Positions 42,031-52,114 of a DNA stretch of 60,477 bases are shown here, piece after piece. The DNA is from an uncultured Eubacteriales bacterium (GTDB taxonomy: Bacteria > Bacillota > Clostridia > Christensenellales > CAG-314). Numbering within the stretch: the first letter of the stretch is position 1; every line of letters begins with the position of its first letter. The position numbers were made by a program, and so were the translations under genes. The notes under the pieces were generated by a model. That model made no database searches. It saw only the letters and a program-made list of their open reading frames with translations, and was not told the origin of the DNA. The DNA lies in contig CASEME010000029.1 of assembly GCA_949289125.1 (NCBI GenBank), positions 1-60,477 on the forward strand, given 5' to 3'.

Positions 42031-42954
42031 TTAAATCTTGTTGTTGCTACCCAAAACATCGATAATCTTGTGTTTTACCATATCTTTTATTGCTGCTCTT
42101 GCAGGAGTGAGATATTGGCGAGGATCGAAGTGGTCGGGGTGCTCTGCAAAATATTTTCTAATAGCAGCAGTGCAAGCCAAACGGATATCGCTGTCAATGT
42201 TAATTTTGCAAACAGCCATAGTTGCAGCTTTGCGCAACATATCTTCGGGCACGCCCTGTGCGCCTTTCATATTGCCGCCGTATTTGTTGATCTCAGCAAT
42301 AAACTCTTGCGGAACGCTGCTTGCGCCGTGAAGAACAATGGGGAAGTTGGGCAGACGTTTGCTTACTTCTTCCAAAATGTCAAATCTCAACTGCGGATTG
42401 CCGCTAAATTTGAAAGCACCGTGACTTGTACCGATGCTGATAGCCAAGCTGTCAACGCCTGTACGTTCTACAAATTCTTCTACCTGAGCAGGATCGGTGT
42501 AGTGGCCGTAAGCGTTGCTAACGTGTTCTTCCACACCTGCCAAAGTGCCAAGCTCAGCTTCCACAACGACGCCGTGAGCGTGCGCATACTCGGCAACTTG
42601 TTTGGAAAGTGCAATATTATCTTCAAAAGACTTGCTGCTTGCGTCTATCATAACAGACGTAAAGCCGTCATCTACGCACTGTTTGCACAACTCAAATGTA
42701 TCGCCGTGATCAAGGTGCATAGCAATAGGGAGATTGGTTTCGATAATAGCTGCTTCTATCAACTTTTTGAGATAAGTTATGTTAGCGTAGTTGCGAGCGC
42801 CTTTGCTTATTTGCAATATAAGCGGACTTTTTGTTTCTTTGCCGGCTTCTACAATACCTTGAATAACTTCCATATTGTTTACGTTAAATGCGCCGATAGC
42901 ATAACCGCCTTTGTACGCTTTTGCAAACATCTCTTTGGTTGTAACGAGTGCCAT
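42031..42954 (-). CDS. fba: Fructose-bisphosphate aldolase, class II
   Basis: A 307-residue glycolytic enzyme; ATG 42954 follows AGGAGG about 12 bases upstream. Zinc ligands are visible in MHLDHGDTF and HGASSVP, with the catalytic Asp in LDHGD and the phosphate loop SIGTSHGAFKF. It interconverts fructose-1,6-bisphosphate with two triose phosphates. It is transcribed divergently from gap, sharing a short control region. Confidence 0.95.
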   Translation of the reverse strand: MALVTTKEMFAKAYKGGYAIGAFNVNNMEVIQGIVEAGKETKSPLILQISKGARNYANITYLKKLIEAAIIETNLPIAMHLDHGDTFELCKQCVDDGFTSVMIDASSKSFEDNIALSKQVAEYAHAHGVVVEAELGTLAGVEEHVSNAYGHYTDPAQVEEFVERTGVDSLAISIGTSHGAFKFSGNPQLRFDILEEVSKRLPNFPIVLHGASSVPQEFIAEINKYGGNMKGAQGVPEDMLRKAATMAVCKINIDSDIRLACTAAIRKYFAEHPDHFDPRQYLTPARAAIKDMVKHKIIDVLGSNNKI

Positions 42955-43032
42955 AGTGTGTCTTTCCTCCTGCATAAAAAAAATATATGTTGTTAATGTT
43001 GTTTTTTTATAGCAAGGCTTTTATTTTAACAG

Positions 43033-43061
43033 TTGTCAAAACGTATGTGCTATGCTATAAT
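43033..43061 (+). promoter_or_regulatory. Promoter of gap
   Basis: TTGTCA (43033-43038), a 17-base spacer and TATAAT (43056-43061), about 82 bases before ATG 43143. Confidence 0.75.
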
Positions 43062-43142
43062 ACATACGGTATTATATCACACTAAATTTATTTAGTAAAG
43101 AGGAATACACAAACAGTCAAAATTTTTGGAGGTAAATTCAAA

Positions 43143-44168
43143 ATGGCAAAGAAAAACGTTAGAGTTGCAATCAACGGTTTTGGACGTATCGGACGTTTGG
43201 CATTTAGACAGATGTTTGGCGCAGAGGGCTACGACATTGTAGCAATCAACGACCTTACAGAACCTAAAATGTTGGCTCACTTGCTTAAGTACGACTCCGC
43301 ACAAGGCAGATATGCTTTGGCAGACAAAGTAGTAGCAGGCGAAGACTCCATCACAGTTGACGGACACGAGATCCGTATTTACAAGGAAAAAGACGCAGTC
43401 AACCTTCCTTGGAAAAAGTTGGATGTCGATGTAGTATTGGAGTGCACAGGTTTCTATTGCTCTAAGGAAAAATCTATGGCACACATCACTGCAGGCGCTA
43501 AGAAAGTAGTTATTTCCGCTCCCGCAGGCAACGACCTTCCTACTATCGTTTACGGCGTTAACGAAAAAACTTTGACCTCAAAAGATACAATCATTTCTGC
43601 TGCAAGCTGCACAACCAACTGCCTTGCTCCTATGGCTAATGCACTCAACAAAACAGCAGAGATCCAAAGCGGTATCATGATTACCGTTCACGCTTACACA
43701 GGCGACCAAATGGTATTGGACGGACCTCACCGCAAGGGTGACCTTCGTCGTGCAAGAGCTGCCGCTGTCAACATTGTTCCCAACAGCACAGGCGCAGCAA
43801 AAGCAATCGGTCTTGTTATCCCCGAACTCAACGGCAAACTTATCGGTAGTGCACAACGTGTACCCGTTCCTACCGGTTCTACAACATTGCTTGTTGCAGT
43901 AGTAAAAGGCGAATGGACAAAAGAACAAATCAACGAAGCTATGAAGAAGTTTGCTAATCCTTCTTTCGGTTACACCGAAGAACAACTTGTAAGTAGCGAC
44001 ATCATCGGTATCACATACGGCTCGTTGTTTGACGCTACACAAACAATGTGCAAGTACATCCCTGAGACCAACGAAACAGAAGTTCAGGTTGTTGCTTGGT
44101 ACGACAACGAAAACAGCTATACCACACAGATGGTAAGAACAATCAAATACTTTGCTGAGTTGAAGTAA
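43143..44168 (+). CDS. gapA: Glyceraldehyde-3-phosphate dehydrogenase
   Basis: A 341-residue enzyme; GGAGG precedes ATG 43143. The NAD fold starts [17 protein letters not shown]; the catalytic Cys is in [12 protein letters not shown] and the active-site His in TVHAYTGDQ. The C-terminal [15 protein letters not shown] is conserved. It oxidises glyceraldehyde-3-phosphate in glycolysis. Codons are cleaner and less AT-rich than in neighbours, as expected for a highly expressed gene. Confidence 0.97.
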   Translation: MAKKNVRVAINGFGRIGRLAFRQMFGAEGYDIVAINDLTEPKMLAHLLKYDSAQGRYALADKVVAGEDSITVDGHEIRIYKEKDAVNLPWKKLDVDVVLECTGFYCSKEKSMAHITAGAKKVVISAPAGNDLPTIVYGVNEKTLTSKDTIISAASCTTNCLAPMANALNKTAEIQSGIMITVHAYTGDQMVLDGPHRKGDLRRARAAAVNIVPNSTGAAKAIGLVIPELNGKLIGSAQRVPVPTGSTTLLVAVVKGEWTKEQINEAMKKFANPSFGYTEEQLVSSDIIGITYGSLFDATQTMCKYIPETNETEVQVVAWYDNENSYTTQMVRTIKYFAELK

Positions 44169-44200
44169 TTTCTGCCAATTAAGTCAACAAAAAGTTTTGT

Positions 44201-44232
44201 CCGCCCAACGGTAATAGTTGGGCGGTTTTTTT
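44201..44232 (+). terminator. Terminator of gap
   Basis: CCGCCCAAC (44201-44209) pairs with GTTGGGCGG (44217-44225), then seven T. Confidence 0.9.
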
Positions 44233-44445
44233 GTGTGTTTTGAAAACAACAAGCATTGTTTGTATACCAACTTTCAACATAGTAAGCAACACTTGTCTTT
44301 GTGGCATTACCATTTTCAATACCCAAATACAAAAATTGCAAATCGGCTTATATCGACAAATAATGTCAGTATTTTTGCTAACTTTGTACTAACTATCTTT
44401 GTGCACGTCAATACTTGTTGCAAGATAATTTTTTGAGGTGCAAAA

Positions 44446-47118
44446 ATGAGTGCAATAGATTATGTGGTAAGCAATTTCAAATGGACATTTAGCAAACAAT
44501 TTTTTACTCGACTTTTGTGTCAGCCAATATCACAAGAAAGTTTGTGGATACTGCTCGAACGCAATTCGTCGATATGGAAAGACTACTGCGATTACAAAAA
44601 CGTGCAACTCAATTATACTGAGTTTTGTCTTAATGATATAGCGCTGTCAAGTGCACAAAACAAAGTTACACAAAGGCTCAAAATACTTTTTCCCAAGTTT
44701 TGGCAAGACTTTTTGCGCGTAAAAAACAGTCTTGGCAACAAGCGTATTACTTTTGCTGCTAAGCAACAGCCACGTATAGAAGAAGCTGTAGAGTTGTTTG
44801 TAACGGCTACACAACTCAATTACACTGAGGAAATGTGGAGCAAATACAAACAAGACTTATCAGCTTTTGTCAATTTGTCACAGCGTGAGATAAGCAACTT
44901 GGACAATATGTTGGCTTTGTGGTCTATCCGATACTATTGTGCATTGTACAGAGCGGCGCAGACGGACGAGGCCGAAGGTCAAAGATATATGTGCAATCTC
45001 ACCGACTGTGCAGAGCTATTGAGCGGTAGATACATTTGCAATGATTACTACAGCAAAACGGTATTTAACAATGGCAAACTGTTGTCGGTAGTGGACTGCT
45101 TGGGCAACAGTGCGGCAATCATCGGCAACAATCCACGCCCTGTGGCTTTGGGCATACGTGTACTATGTAATGGCAGAAATGTTTTTGATACTTTTTGCCA
45201 GCACAAGTATGGCAAAAATACTGCCAACTTTATGTCCGAAAATAACAGTGTCAGGATGTACGAGCAGTACTACCTGTTGGACAACTGCGAGGTGCGACAT
45301 TGTTATTTGGAAGGCGGTGTTAAGGACAAACGCGTCTACCGTGTAGAAGTGGACTTTCAAAGCAGTTTTGATACCGACCATGCGGAGCGTTTTTCCCTTG
45401 GCAACGTGCAGGCTATGGGGTGTGGAACTGCGGGTGGCTATATAGCGTTGTGCATTGTCAAAGACAATAGCATCGAGCCTGTGACCGTTACCGACTACAG
45501 CAACAACAAAAGTTGTCGTATGCGCTTGGCGGTGGACTACAAGTTGAAAAAAGGTCAGGCTGTCAAATTTGACGTCGTCACCATATATGCCGACAGTATA
45601 GAAGAGCTCAACCAAACTATAAGACGTCTTTGTTCTTTCGGGTATACCAAATGCCCCTATTGGGACGACAGCAATGTTACGGGTAGATTGTTTTCGCGCA
45701 AGACAGGTGTGGACAGCGCAAGCAATCTGTACGAGCGTTTTGAACGTTCGGCAGACAACAAAGTGTTTTCCTTCTGTTCGCGTTATGGCGAAAATGTAGC
45801 CACGCTTACCGACAGAGAGGGCAACGGCGCAACGCTTATCAACGGCTTTGCGTTTGGTATCGGTGGAGAAAAAGTTTTCGGTATCGCCAACAACAAGGTA
45901 ACTCAGCTCAACTGCGGTACGGCGTCTACAGACGGCTTGAGCCTTACAAGGAGTGTGTCTTGCGACAACAAAGTAACTCTTGTAGAACAGCACAACGGCT
46001 CAAAGCACTATAGTATCACTTCGGACAAACCGCAAAGAGTACTGTTTGTATTTCCGTTGGAAGAACAATCTACAATCACGCGTTTGGATTATAATTGCTT
46101 TGAAGTAGCAAGCCAAACACGCCGTTTCAAAGTAGAGTGTAAAGGTGTGGTGGAGAGCTTTACCACCAATGCCATAGAGTGCAATGTGCGCAGACTGCGT
46201 TACAAATTGTCCAACGATATAACTACAGGTACGGCATTGTCTATATGTTTTGCTTCTGGCAATTCGGCAGGTCTTACGCTCACCAATCTCAACTGTATCC
46301 CCCAATCGCGACCTACTATCAAAGAAAGCCTGTTGTCAACATACCTCAACTATGTCAATAGCAAAAACTTGTTTGGCATTGTCAATGGTCTTGAAAAAGC
46401 CGACGCACTAAAACTTGCATCGCTTGTATACACCAATCCCGACTATGTGCGCCAAGTAGTGCTCAATCCCTCTCACAGTGGGGGAGCAGAGTACTTCTAT
46501 TACAATGCCGACGGACAAAAGCATATATCGGACGACCGTATGGCATACGCTTTGGCTACTGTGTATTATGTTTGTATCACGGGTGACAAGTCTGTACTCA
46601 ACGACAATCGTCTGCGTTTACTAAAAGAAATACTATGGGCAGACCATCAAGGGCGCAACAAGTGTGTGCAGGCTTTGGCATTGAAGCGTTTTGTTAGTCT
46701 TAACATAGACAAAGTGGATACACTTATAAAATACGGTGAGCTGAAGCGTGCAATCTCTGCCGACAAAAATCTGTACGGCTATGCTCAGGCAATAGGCGCT
46801 ATGAGTATGCAAAGCCCGTCACGTCAACGGCTCAAAGACCTTTGCAACACATACAACATACCTAAGTGTTGGTACTATGTATCTCAGGTGGAAAACCTGT
46901 ATGGCATTCTTGTCAACGGTAGTGCCCTTACTGTAGTTCCCAACGTAATTCAGGACAACGTGTTGGAAAAAATGGTACTGTATGTGTGCAATCGTCGCAT
47001 AGAAACAGAGTTTGTAAAAAGCAATGTGCAGCAACTTGTCGTCAACGGCACGCCGTGTTACCGCACAGTAGACGCAAACGGTCTCAAAGATAACAACGTG
47101 CTTACAGTGCGTTATTAA
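44446..47118 (+). CDS. Large protein of unknown function, weakly GH94-like C-terminus
   Basis: An 890-residue cytoplasmic protein; TGAGGTG precedes ATG 44446. The N-terminal 150 residues are helical and without recognised homology. The middle (about 190-640) is beta-rich with segments like DCEVRHCYLEGGV and FSFCSRYGENVATLTDREG that recall the N-terminal sandwich of GH94/GH36-type phosphorylases. The C-terminus (NLYGILVNGSALTVVPNVIQ, then QQLVVNGTPCY) resembles the end of GH94 enzymes. The catalytic helical barrel appears shortened and no clear catalytic Asp is seen. It may be a degenerate or non-catalytic relative. This call is tentative; it stands alone between two terminators. Confidence 0.45.
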   Translation: MSAIDYVVSNFKWTFSKQFFTRLLCQPISQESLWILLERNSSIWKDYCDYKNVQLNYTEFCLNDIALSSAQNKVTQRLKILFPKFWQDFLRVKNSLGNKRITFAAKQQPRIEEAVELFVTATQLNYTEEMWSKYKQDLSAFVNLSQREISNLDNMLALWSIRYYCALYRAAQTDEAEGQRYMCNLTDCAELLSGRYICNDYYSKTVFNNGKLLSVVDCLGNSAAIIGNNPRPVALGIRVLCNGRNVFDTFCQHKYGKNTANFMSENNSVRMYEQYYLLDNCEVRHCYLEGGVKDKRVYRVEVDFQSSFDTDHAERFSLGNVQAMGCGTAGGYIALCIVKDNSIEPVTVTDYSNNKSCRMRLAVDYKLKKGQAVKFDVVTIYADSIEELNQTIRRLCSFGYTKCPYWDDSNVTGRLFSRKTGVDSASNLYERFERSADNKVFSFCSRYGENVATLTDREGNGATLINGFAFGIGGEKVFGIANNKVTQLNCGTASTDGLSLTRSVSCDNKVTLVEQHNGSKHYSITSDKPQRVLFVFPLEEQSTITRLDYNCFEVASQTRRFKVECKGVVESFTTNAIECNVRRLRYKLSNDITTGTALSICFASGNSAGLTLTNLNCIPQSRPTIKESLLSTYLNYVNSKNLFGIVNGLEKADALKLASLVYTNPDYVRQVVLNPSHSGGAEYFYYNADGQKHISDDRMAYALATVYYVCITGDKSVLNDNRLRLLKEILWADHQGRNKCVQALALKRFVSLNIDKVDTLIKYGELKRAISADKNLYGYAQAIGAMSMQSPSRQRLKDLCNTYNIPKCWYYVSQVENLYGILVNGSALTVVPNVIQDNVLEKMVLYVCNRRIETEFVKSNVQQLVVNGTPCYRTVDANGLKDNNVLTVRY

Positions 47119-47181
47119 CAAGTTTTGTGCAAAAGTTATTGCAAATAATTGACATTAAAATTTGATAATGCTATATTTAAG

Positions 47182-47218
47182 TGTCCTTTTTGAAAAGTAT
47201 TTCAAAAAGGGCATTTTT
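47182..47218 (+). terminator. Intrinsic terminator
   Basis: CCTTTTTGAAA pairs with TTTCAAAAAGG around an AGTA loop, followed by GCATTTTTG. It separates the 890-residue protein from the MATE gene. Confidence 0.7.
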
Positions 47219-47257
47219 GCACCAAATTTGCGTTAGGAAGGGAGTACAAACAACGTT

Positions 47258-48682
47258 ATGCACAAGTTAGTTGGCAACAGATTGTCGGCAGAAGAGCGAC
47301 TTAGCAAACAGTCGGTATGGAAAGCCGTATTGTATCTTGCAATACCGTCAATGTTGTCTCAGTTTGTCAATGTGGCTTACGGTATTGTGGATCGTATTTA
47401 TATAGGCAATATGGCAGAAGTAGGGCAAATAGCGCTTGCAGGCGTTGGCATTTGCGGACCAATTACTACGGTAGTCAGTTCGTTTGCCTATCTTATCGGT
47501 TTGGGCGGTGCGCCGCTGATGGCTATCAAGTTGGGTGAAGGTGACAAGACAAGTGCGCAAAAAATATTGTCTACTTCCTTTTATCTGTTGCTTATTGTTG
47601 CAGTTTTGCTTACAGCAATAGTAGCAATTTTTGGCGATGTTTTTCTTGTGTGGTTTGGCGCAGGCAAAAGCAGTATGCCCTATGCGCAGGAATACTTGCA
47701 TTACTACAATATAGGCACGCTGTTTGCTATTATGGCTGCCGGTCTCAACAGTTTTATAATAGCGCAGGGCAGAGCCAAGACAGGTATGCTGACGGGTTTG
47801 ATTGGTGCAATTACCAACATTGCTCTCGATCCATTGTTTATATTTGTATTTGGTATGGGAGTAGGCGGAGCTGCCATTGCTACCGTCATCTCTCAGGCAG
47901 CGTCGGCAATTTTTGCCTTTGTAATGCTTACTTTTGTCAAGTCAAGCAGTGTTGTTTTGCGTTTCAAAACATTTTCAAGGGCAATGGCATCACGAACTGT
48001 ACTTTTGGGATTGTCAGCCTTTCTTATCATCGCAACCGACAGTGTTATGTTGTTGGCACTCAACTCAGCCTTGCAGACGTACGGCGGTGACAAAGGAGAT
48101 ATGCTTATCTCTGCAGCAACCATTATGTTGTCTTTTATGCAGGTAATTACATTGCCTTTGGGCGGTATCACATCGGGCACTCAGCCCATACTAAGTTACA
48201 ACTATGGCAAAGGCGATATAGACAGAGTGCGTGTGTCGCAGTTTGCTATACTTATGCTGTCGCTTGGTTTTTGCATAGTGATGTTTATTTTGGCGCAGTT
48301 TTTTGCAGGCGGTTTTGTGTCCATTTTCACAACAGACAAACAACTGCAACAATATGCTATACAGTTTATCAGTGTTTACACTTTGGGAGTAATACCCCTT
48401 GCCTTTCAGTATGCGTATGTGGACGGACTTACCGCATTGGGCATAGCTCCGTTGGCAATTACATTGTCGCTGTTGCGTAAGTTGGGCATAATGTTGCCCC
48501 TTACTTTGTTGTTGCCAATATGGTATGGTGTGGATAGCGTAATTTTTGCCGAGCCTATAGCCGATATTGCAAGTGCAATAGCAAGTTGTGTGGTGTACTT
48601 ATGTTTGATTGGCAAAATTTTGCGCCGCAGACAGTTGCGCATAGAACATAGCAATGCGCTTTTGCAGCAACACAAAGACTGA
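47258..48682 (+). CDS. MATE family efflux transporter
   Basis: A 474-residue protein with about twelve membrane helices in two related halves. AGGAAGGGAG lies before ATG 47258. Typical signals are IPSMLSQFVNVAYGIVDRIY at the first helix, GVGICGPITTV, and GMGVGGAAIATVISQ. It probably exports drugs or metabolites using Na+ or H+. The substrate cannot be told. No regulator is adjacent. Confidence 0.92.
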   Translation: MHKLVGNRLSAEERLSKQSVWKAVLYLAIPSMLSQFVNVAYGIVDRIYIGNMAEVGQIALAGVGICGPITTVVSSFAYLIGLGGAPLMAIKLGEGDKTSAQKILSTSFYLLLIVAVLLTAIVAIFGDVFLVWFGAGKSSMPYAQEYLHYYNIGTLFAIMAAGLNSFIIAQGRAKTGMLTGLIGAITNIALDPLFIFVFGMGVGGAAIATVISQAASAIFAFVMLTFVKSSSVVLRFKTFSRAMASRTVLLGLSAFLIIATDSVMLLALNSALQTYGGDKGDMLISAATIMLSFMQVITLPLGGITSGTQPILSYNYGKGDIDRVRVSQFAILMLSLGFCIVMFILAQFFAGGFVSIFTTDKQLQQYAIQFISVYTLGVIPLAFQYAYVDGLTALGIAPLAITLSLLRKLGIMLPLTLLLPIWYGVDSVIFAEPIADIASAIASCVVYLCLIGKILRRRQLRIEHSNALLQQHKD

Positions 48683-48809
48683 CATCAACTCAAATGGTCT
48701 TATTACTTTAGTAACAAAAGCTATGTGCTAACGACTTTATTTTTTCACTAAGTTAATATTTAACAAATTAGTGCAGTTTGTCAAAGTACAATTAAAATTT
48801 CAGAAAATA

Positions 48810-48845
48810 TAAAAAAACAGACGTTCGGATTGTCCGAACGTCTGT
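48810..48845 (-). terminator. Terminator of the XRE membrane regulator
   Basis: On the minus strand, ACAGACGTTCGGA and TCCGAACGTCTGT form a 13-pair stem, followed by a T tract at 48810-48817. Confidence 0.85.
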
Positions 48846-48860
48846 TGCTATTTTAGCTAA

Positions 48861-49475
48861 TTACAATTTGCGTTTGTTCTTTTTGCGTACGTACTGCAAC
48901 AAGTACCACAGTATAATCAACGCTTGCATCACTGCGCCAATAATGTACACCAACCAACTGTTGCTAATTTGCAAAAACAGATGGAAGCACAGGCACAGCG
49001 TCCATACAAGTGCCGATACAATAAGTGCGCTTGCAAGCATTTTTCCCCATAGTGCATTGAATACCAATAATACAATAAATGTAACAGGTATGGCAGACAA
49101 ATATGCGTAGTAACCTATTGGCACTTCGGGAGCAAACAGTTTGACAAATACAACAATTACCGTTGCTACCAACCACACAAGCAGTGCGGACAACAAAGTA
49201 ATAAGCAGATGTTTGATGTTGCGCCTTTTTTGACTGTCCACAGTCTTTACTTGTTTCTCCTGCGGTATCTCTCTAAAAAAGTCATCAAGAGCAATACCGT
49301 ACAGGTCGGCTATTTGTTTTAGCACCAATACGTCCGGTATGGCTTCTCCGCGCTCCCATTTGCTCACTGCCTTGTCGGTATAGTTCAGCTTTTCAGCCAA
49401 CTCCTGCTGAGTGAGTTTTGCCTGTTTGCGATAGATTGTTAAGTTGTTGGCAATAACAATTTTGTAATCTGTCAT
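48861..49475 (-). CDS. XRE-family regulator with membrane domain
   Basis: A 204-residue protein. The HTH occupies residues about 6-62 (LTIYRKQAKLTQQELAEKLN, KAVSKWERGEAIPDV). After a basic linker, four hydrophobic segments follow (LLITLLSALLVWLVATVIVV; YYAYLSAIPVTFIVLLVF; ALIVSALVWTLCLCF; WLVYIIGAVMQALIILWYLL). Membrane-bound XRE regulators of this build are common in Firmicutes; the signal is unknown. ATG 49475 is chosen because a consensus promoter ends seven bases before it and no ribosome binding site is present. Confidence 0.8.
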   Translation of the reverse strand: MTDYKIVIANNLTIYRKQAKLTQQELAEKLNYTDKAVSKWERGEAIPDVLVLKQIADLYGIALDDFFREIPQEKQVKTVDSQKRRNIKHLLITLLSALLVWLVATVIVVFVKLFAPEVPIGYYAYLSAIPVTFIVLLVFNALWGKMLASALIVSALVWTLCLCFHLFLQISNSWLVYIIGAVMQALIILWYLLQYVRKKNKRKL

Positions 49476-49482
49476 ATATAGC

Positions 49483-49511
49483 ATTATACCAACAATCGCC
49501 CGTTTTTTCAA
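49483..49511 (-). promoter_or_regulatory. Promoter giving an apparently leaderless mRNA
   Basis: On the minus strand, TTGAAA (49506-49511), a 17-base spacer and TATAAT (49483-49488), then seven bases to ATG 49475. Transcription should begin at or next to the A of the start codon. The rest of the 319-base gap 49476-49794 has an isolated TATAAT at 49711-49716 for the SGNH gene and no other gene. Confidence 0.65.
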
Positions 49512-49794
49512 GCGTTGTAGCCAATTTTTTTATTTTAGCTATCATTCTACTCTCAGTAGAGTGCTGTTTTTTCTCTCTACTGCCTTGTAATCTAACAATT
49601 TATATTGCTACTGTAGTGTCTACTTTGCAGGCAATGCTTCTCTAAATGGCTAATACTCAACATTCTACATCTGTAAGTGCACAGTAGGGTGCATTGAGTG
49701 TTATCACGTGTATAATAGTGGCACAATCAACAACAGATAACGTAGCGCAGCACATACAACTATGCGCACAGACGCTTATTTTTGGAGGTGTTTT

Positions 49795-50520
49795 ATGATT
49801 AACAATTTGCAAAATTACAAAATTACTGTATTTGGCGATTCTGTATCAAAAGGCGTTTTTCTTGATAACAACCGTTTGCGCAAAACGGAAATAACGGCAG
49901 TGGACTTGTTAAAAAATCAATATGGCATAGACATAGACAACAGAAGCAATTTTGGTCAGACGCTTGCCCGTCTTTGCAACAAAGGCGAAGTGCAACGCTA
50001 TGTGCAGTCCATCACGGACGACCAACCCAATCTTGCAGTATTTTGCATAGGTGGCAATGACGCCGACTACGATTGGAAAAGCGTGGCGCTATCCCCCAAC
50101 GGCAACCACAGTGCCAATACCGATCTCGACGCTTTTGAAAATATGTTGCAAGATAACATCACTATGTTGCAAAACAAAGGCGTCACCGTAGCGCTTACTA
50201 CTTTGTTGCCTATCGATTCACAACGCTATTTTGACAACGTTATTTGCGCTCTTGCCGACGGCAAACAGGTTATGCGTTTTTTGAACGGTGACCTCAGCAA
50301 CATAAGCAGACATCAACAGTGTTACAACGACTGTATATTGCGTGTAGCAATGCGCAACAACTGCAAAATTATAGACCTAAGACGTGAGTTTTGTCTCAAA
50401 AACAACTACCTCGACTATATGTGTGAAGACGGCATTCACCCCAATGCACAAGGTCAAACGCTTATGGCTCAGGCAGTGGCACGCTATATCGACAGCTGCT
50501 CTTTTGCCGATATAGCATAA
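49795..50520 (+). CDS. SGNH/GDSL hydrolase
   Basis: A 241-residue cytoplasmic esterase-like protein; GGAGGTG precedes ATG 49795. Block I FGDSVSKGVF holds the nucleophile Ser; block III GGNDADYDW supplies the oxyanion Asn. Block V DGIHPNAQG carries the catalytic Asp and His. It likely removes acyl groups from lipids, sugars or other small molecules. No signal peptide, so the substrate is intracellular. It is monocistronic. Confidence 0.88.
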   Translation: MINNLQNYKITVFGDSVSKGVFLDNNRLRKTEITAVDLLKNQYGIDIDNRSNFGQTLARLCNKGEVQRYVQSITDDQPNLAVFCIGGNDADYDWKSVALSPNGNHSANTDLDAFENMLQDNITMLQNKGVTVALTTLLPIDSQRYFDNVICALADGKQVMRFLNGDLSNISRHQQCYNDCILRVAMRNNCKIIDLRREFCLKNNYLDYMCEDGIHPNAQGQTLMAQAVARYIDSCSFADIA

Positions 50521-50605
50521 AGCGTATCAAAGACTAACCTAAACAAATGCATACACACATTGTTTAACATCAGCAGTAGCCACATTCAATAGAAATTTAT
50601 TGTCA

Positions 50606-50656
50606 AACACCGACCGCATAGCACAACAGCACTTTGTGTGTCGGTGTTATTTTTTG
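50606..50656 (+). terminator. Terminator before the rnf operon
   Basis: AACACCGAC (50606-50614) pairs with GTCGGTGTT (50640-50648), then ATTTTTTG. The 312-base gap 50521-50832 contains this and the rnf promoter. Confidence 0.75.
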
Positions 50657-50735
50657 TATTGCAACAAAAACAGTATTATTTAATATTTTTATAGCTCTTT
50701 TTGTCTTACAACAAGTCAATTATTTTAGAAAACAG

Positions 50736-50764
50736 TTTACAACAAAATTTGTTTGTGATAAAAT
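50736..50764 (+). promoter_or_regulatory. Promoter of the rnf operon
   Basis: TTTACA (50736-50741), a 17-base spacer and TAAAAT (50759-50764), about 69 bases before ATG 50833. Confidence 0.65.
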
Positions 50765-50832
50765 ACCCTTGTATGCCGCAGATTGTTGCGGCGCACAATT
50801 TTTATACTAATTTAGGAGGCGTAGAACCTTAT

Positions 50833-52113
50833 ATGAAAACATTTAAGGGCGGGGTACATGTACCTGACAACAAGCACTTAACCGAAGCGCTTGCAATAGA
50901 GCAGATGCCGATTGTGCCCGAATACTATGTTGCGTTGTCGCAGCATATAGGCGCGCCTGCACAGCCCGTAGTCAAAGCGGGAGATAAGGTGAACGAAGGA
51001 CAGCTTATTGCAGAAGCTGCAAAAGGTTTGTCTGCCAACATTCACTCTCCTGTTTGTGGCGAAGTGGTGGGTATAGTATCTCGCAAAAATGCTCAGGGCG
51101 TTTTGAAAGAGTACATACACCTCAAAACAAGTGCGGAGCAGAAGTCTGTATCTATGAAGCCGCTTTCCGAGCAATGCACTGCGCAAGAAATTGTCAGCCG
51201 TATTGCCGAGGCAGGTATAGTAGGTCTTGGCGGTGCAGGTTTCCCTACTGCAGTCAAACTTCAGCCAAGTGAGCCTGTGGACACGTTGATTATCAACGGC
51301 GCAGAGTGCGAACCCTATCTCAACAGCGACAACAGATTGATGATAGAGCGTTCCGAAGAAGTTGTTCGCGGTATTCGATTGATTGCAAAAGCACTTGGTG
51401 TGCAGCGCATTGTAGTGGGTATCGAGGCTAACAAGCCCGAAGCTATTGCGCGTATGTCCGGTCACGAAGGCGTAGAGGTAGTTACTCTCAAAAAGAAGTA
51501 CCCTCAAGGCGCAGAAAAGATGCTTATTTGGGCTACAGTCAAACGCAAAGTACCTTGTGGCCAATTGCCTATGAACGCAGGCGTTGTTGTGGACAACATT
51601 GCTACAGCCTATGCTGTATACAATGCAGTTGTCAACGGTGTTGCGTTGTACAAAAAGGTTATGACTGTATCGGGTAGAGGTATTGCCACTCCCAAAAACA
51701 TCGAAGTGCGCGTAGGCACACCTTTGAGTGCAATAGTAGAGTATTGCGGTGGCCTTAGTCAGGATACTGTCAAAATGATTATGGGCGGACCTATGATGGG
51801 TGTTGCTATTGATAATCTCGACATTGCATTGACCAAGCCCGATGGCGGTTTCTTGGCATTGACCAACAAAGAAGCAGATACATTGTTGCCTGTCAACTGT
51901 ATCAAATGCGGTCGTTGTGTGGATCACTGCCCCATGTCGCTTATGCCTCTTTATATAGACTTTTACACTTCAGTTGGCGATTACCAAAATGCAGTAAAAT
52001 ACGGTGCGCTCAACTGTATGGAATGCGGCGTTTGCGCATATGTATGTCCTTCAAGACGTCCTATTGTGCAAAGCGTGCGTCTGGCAAAATTTAAGATAAA
52101 GGAGAAAAAATAA
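50833..52113 (+). CDS. rnfC: Rnf complex subunit C (ferredoxin:NAD+ oxidoreductase)
   Basis: A 426-residue subunit. ATG 50833 is chosen because KTFKGGVHVPDNKHLT is the conserved start; AGGAGG lies about 12 bases upstream, slightly far. It has a lipoyl-like N-domain, the NADH/FMN-binding GLGGAGFPTAVKL, and two [4Fe-4S] motifs, Cys356-359-362-366 (CIKCGRCVDHC) and Cys395-398-401-405. It is the NAD-facing subunit of the membrane complex. One base separates its stop from rnfD. Confidence 0.96.
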   Translation: MKTFKGGVHVPDNKHLTEALAIEQMPIVPEYYVALSQHIGAPAQPVVKAGDKVNEGQLIAEAAKGLSANIHSPVCGEVVGIVSRKNAQGVLKEYIHLKTSAEQKSVSMKPLSEQCTAQEIVSRIAEAGIVGLGGAGFPTAVKLQPSEPVDTLIINGAECEPYLNSDNRLMIERSEEVVRGIRLIAKALGVQRIVVGIEANKPEAIARMSGHEGVEVVTLKKKYPQGAEKMLIWATVKRKVPCGQLPMNAGVVVDNIATAYAVYNAVVNGVALYKKVMTVSGRGIATPKNIEVRVGTPLSAIVEYCGGLSQDTVKMIMGGPMMGVAIDNLDIALTKPDGGFLALTNKEADTLLPVNCIKCGRCVDHCPMSLMPLYIDFYTSVGDYQNAVKYGALNCMECGVCAYVCPSRRPIVQSVRLAKFKIKEKK

Positions 52114-52114
52114 T

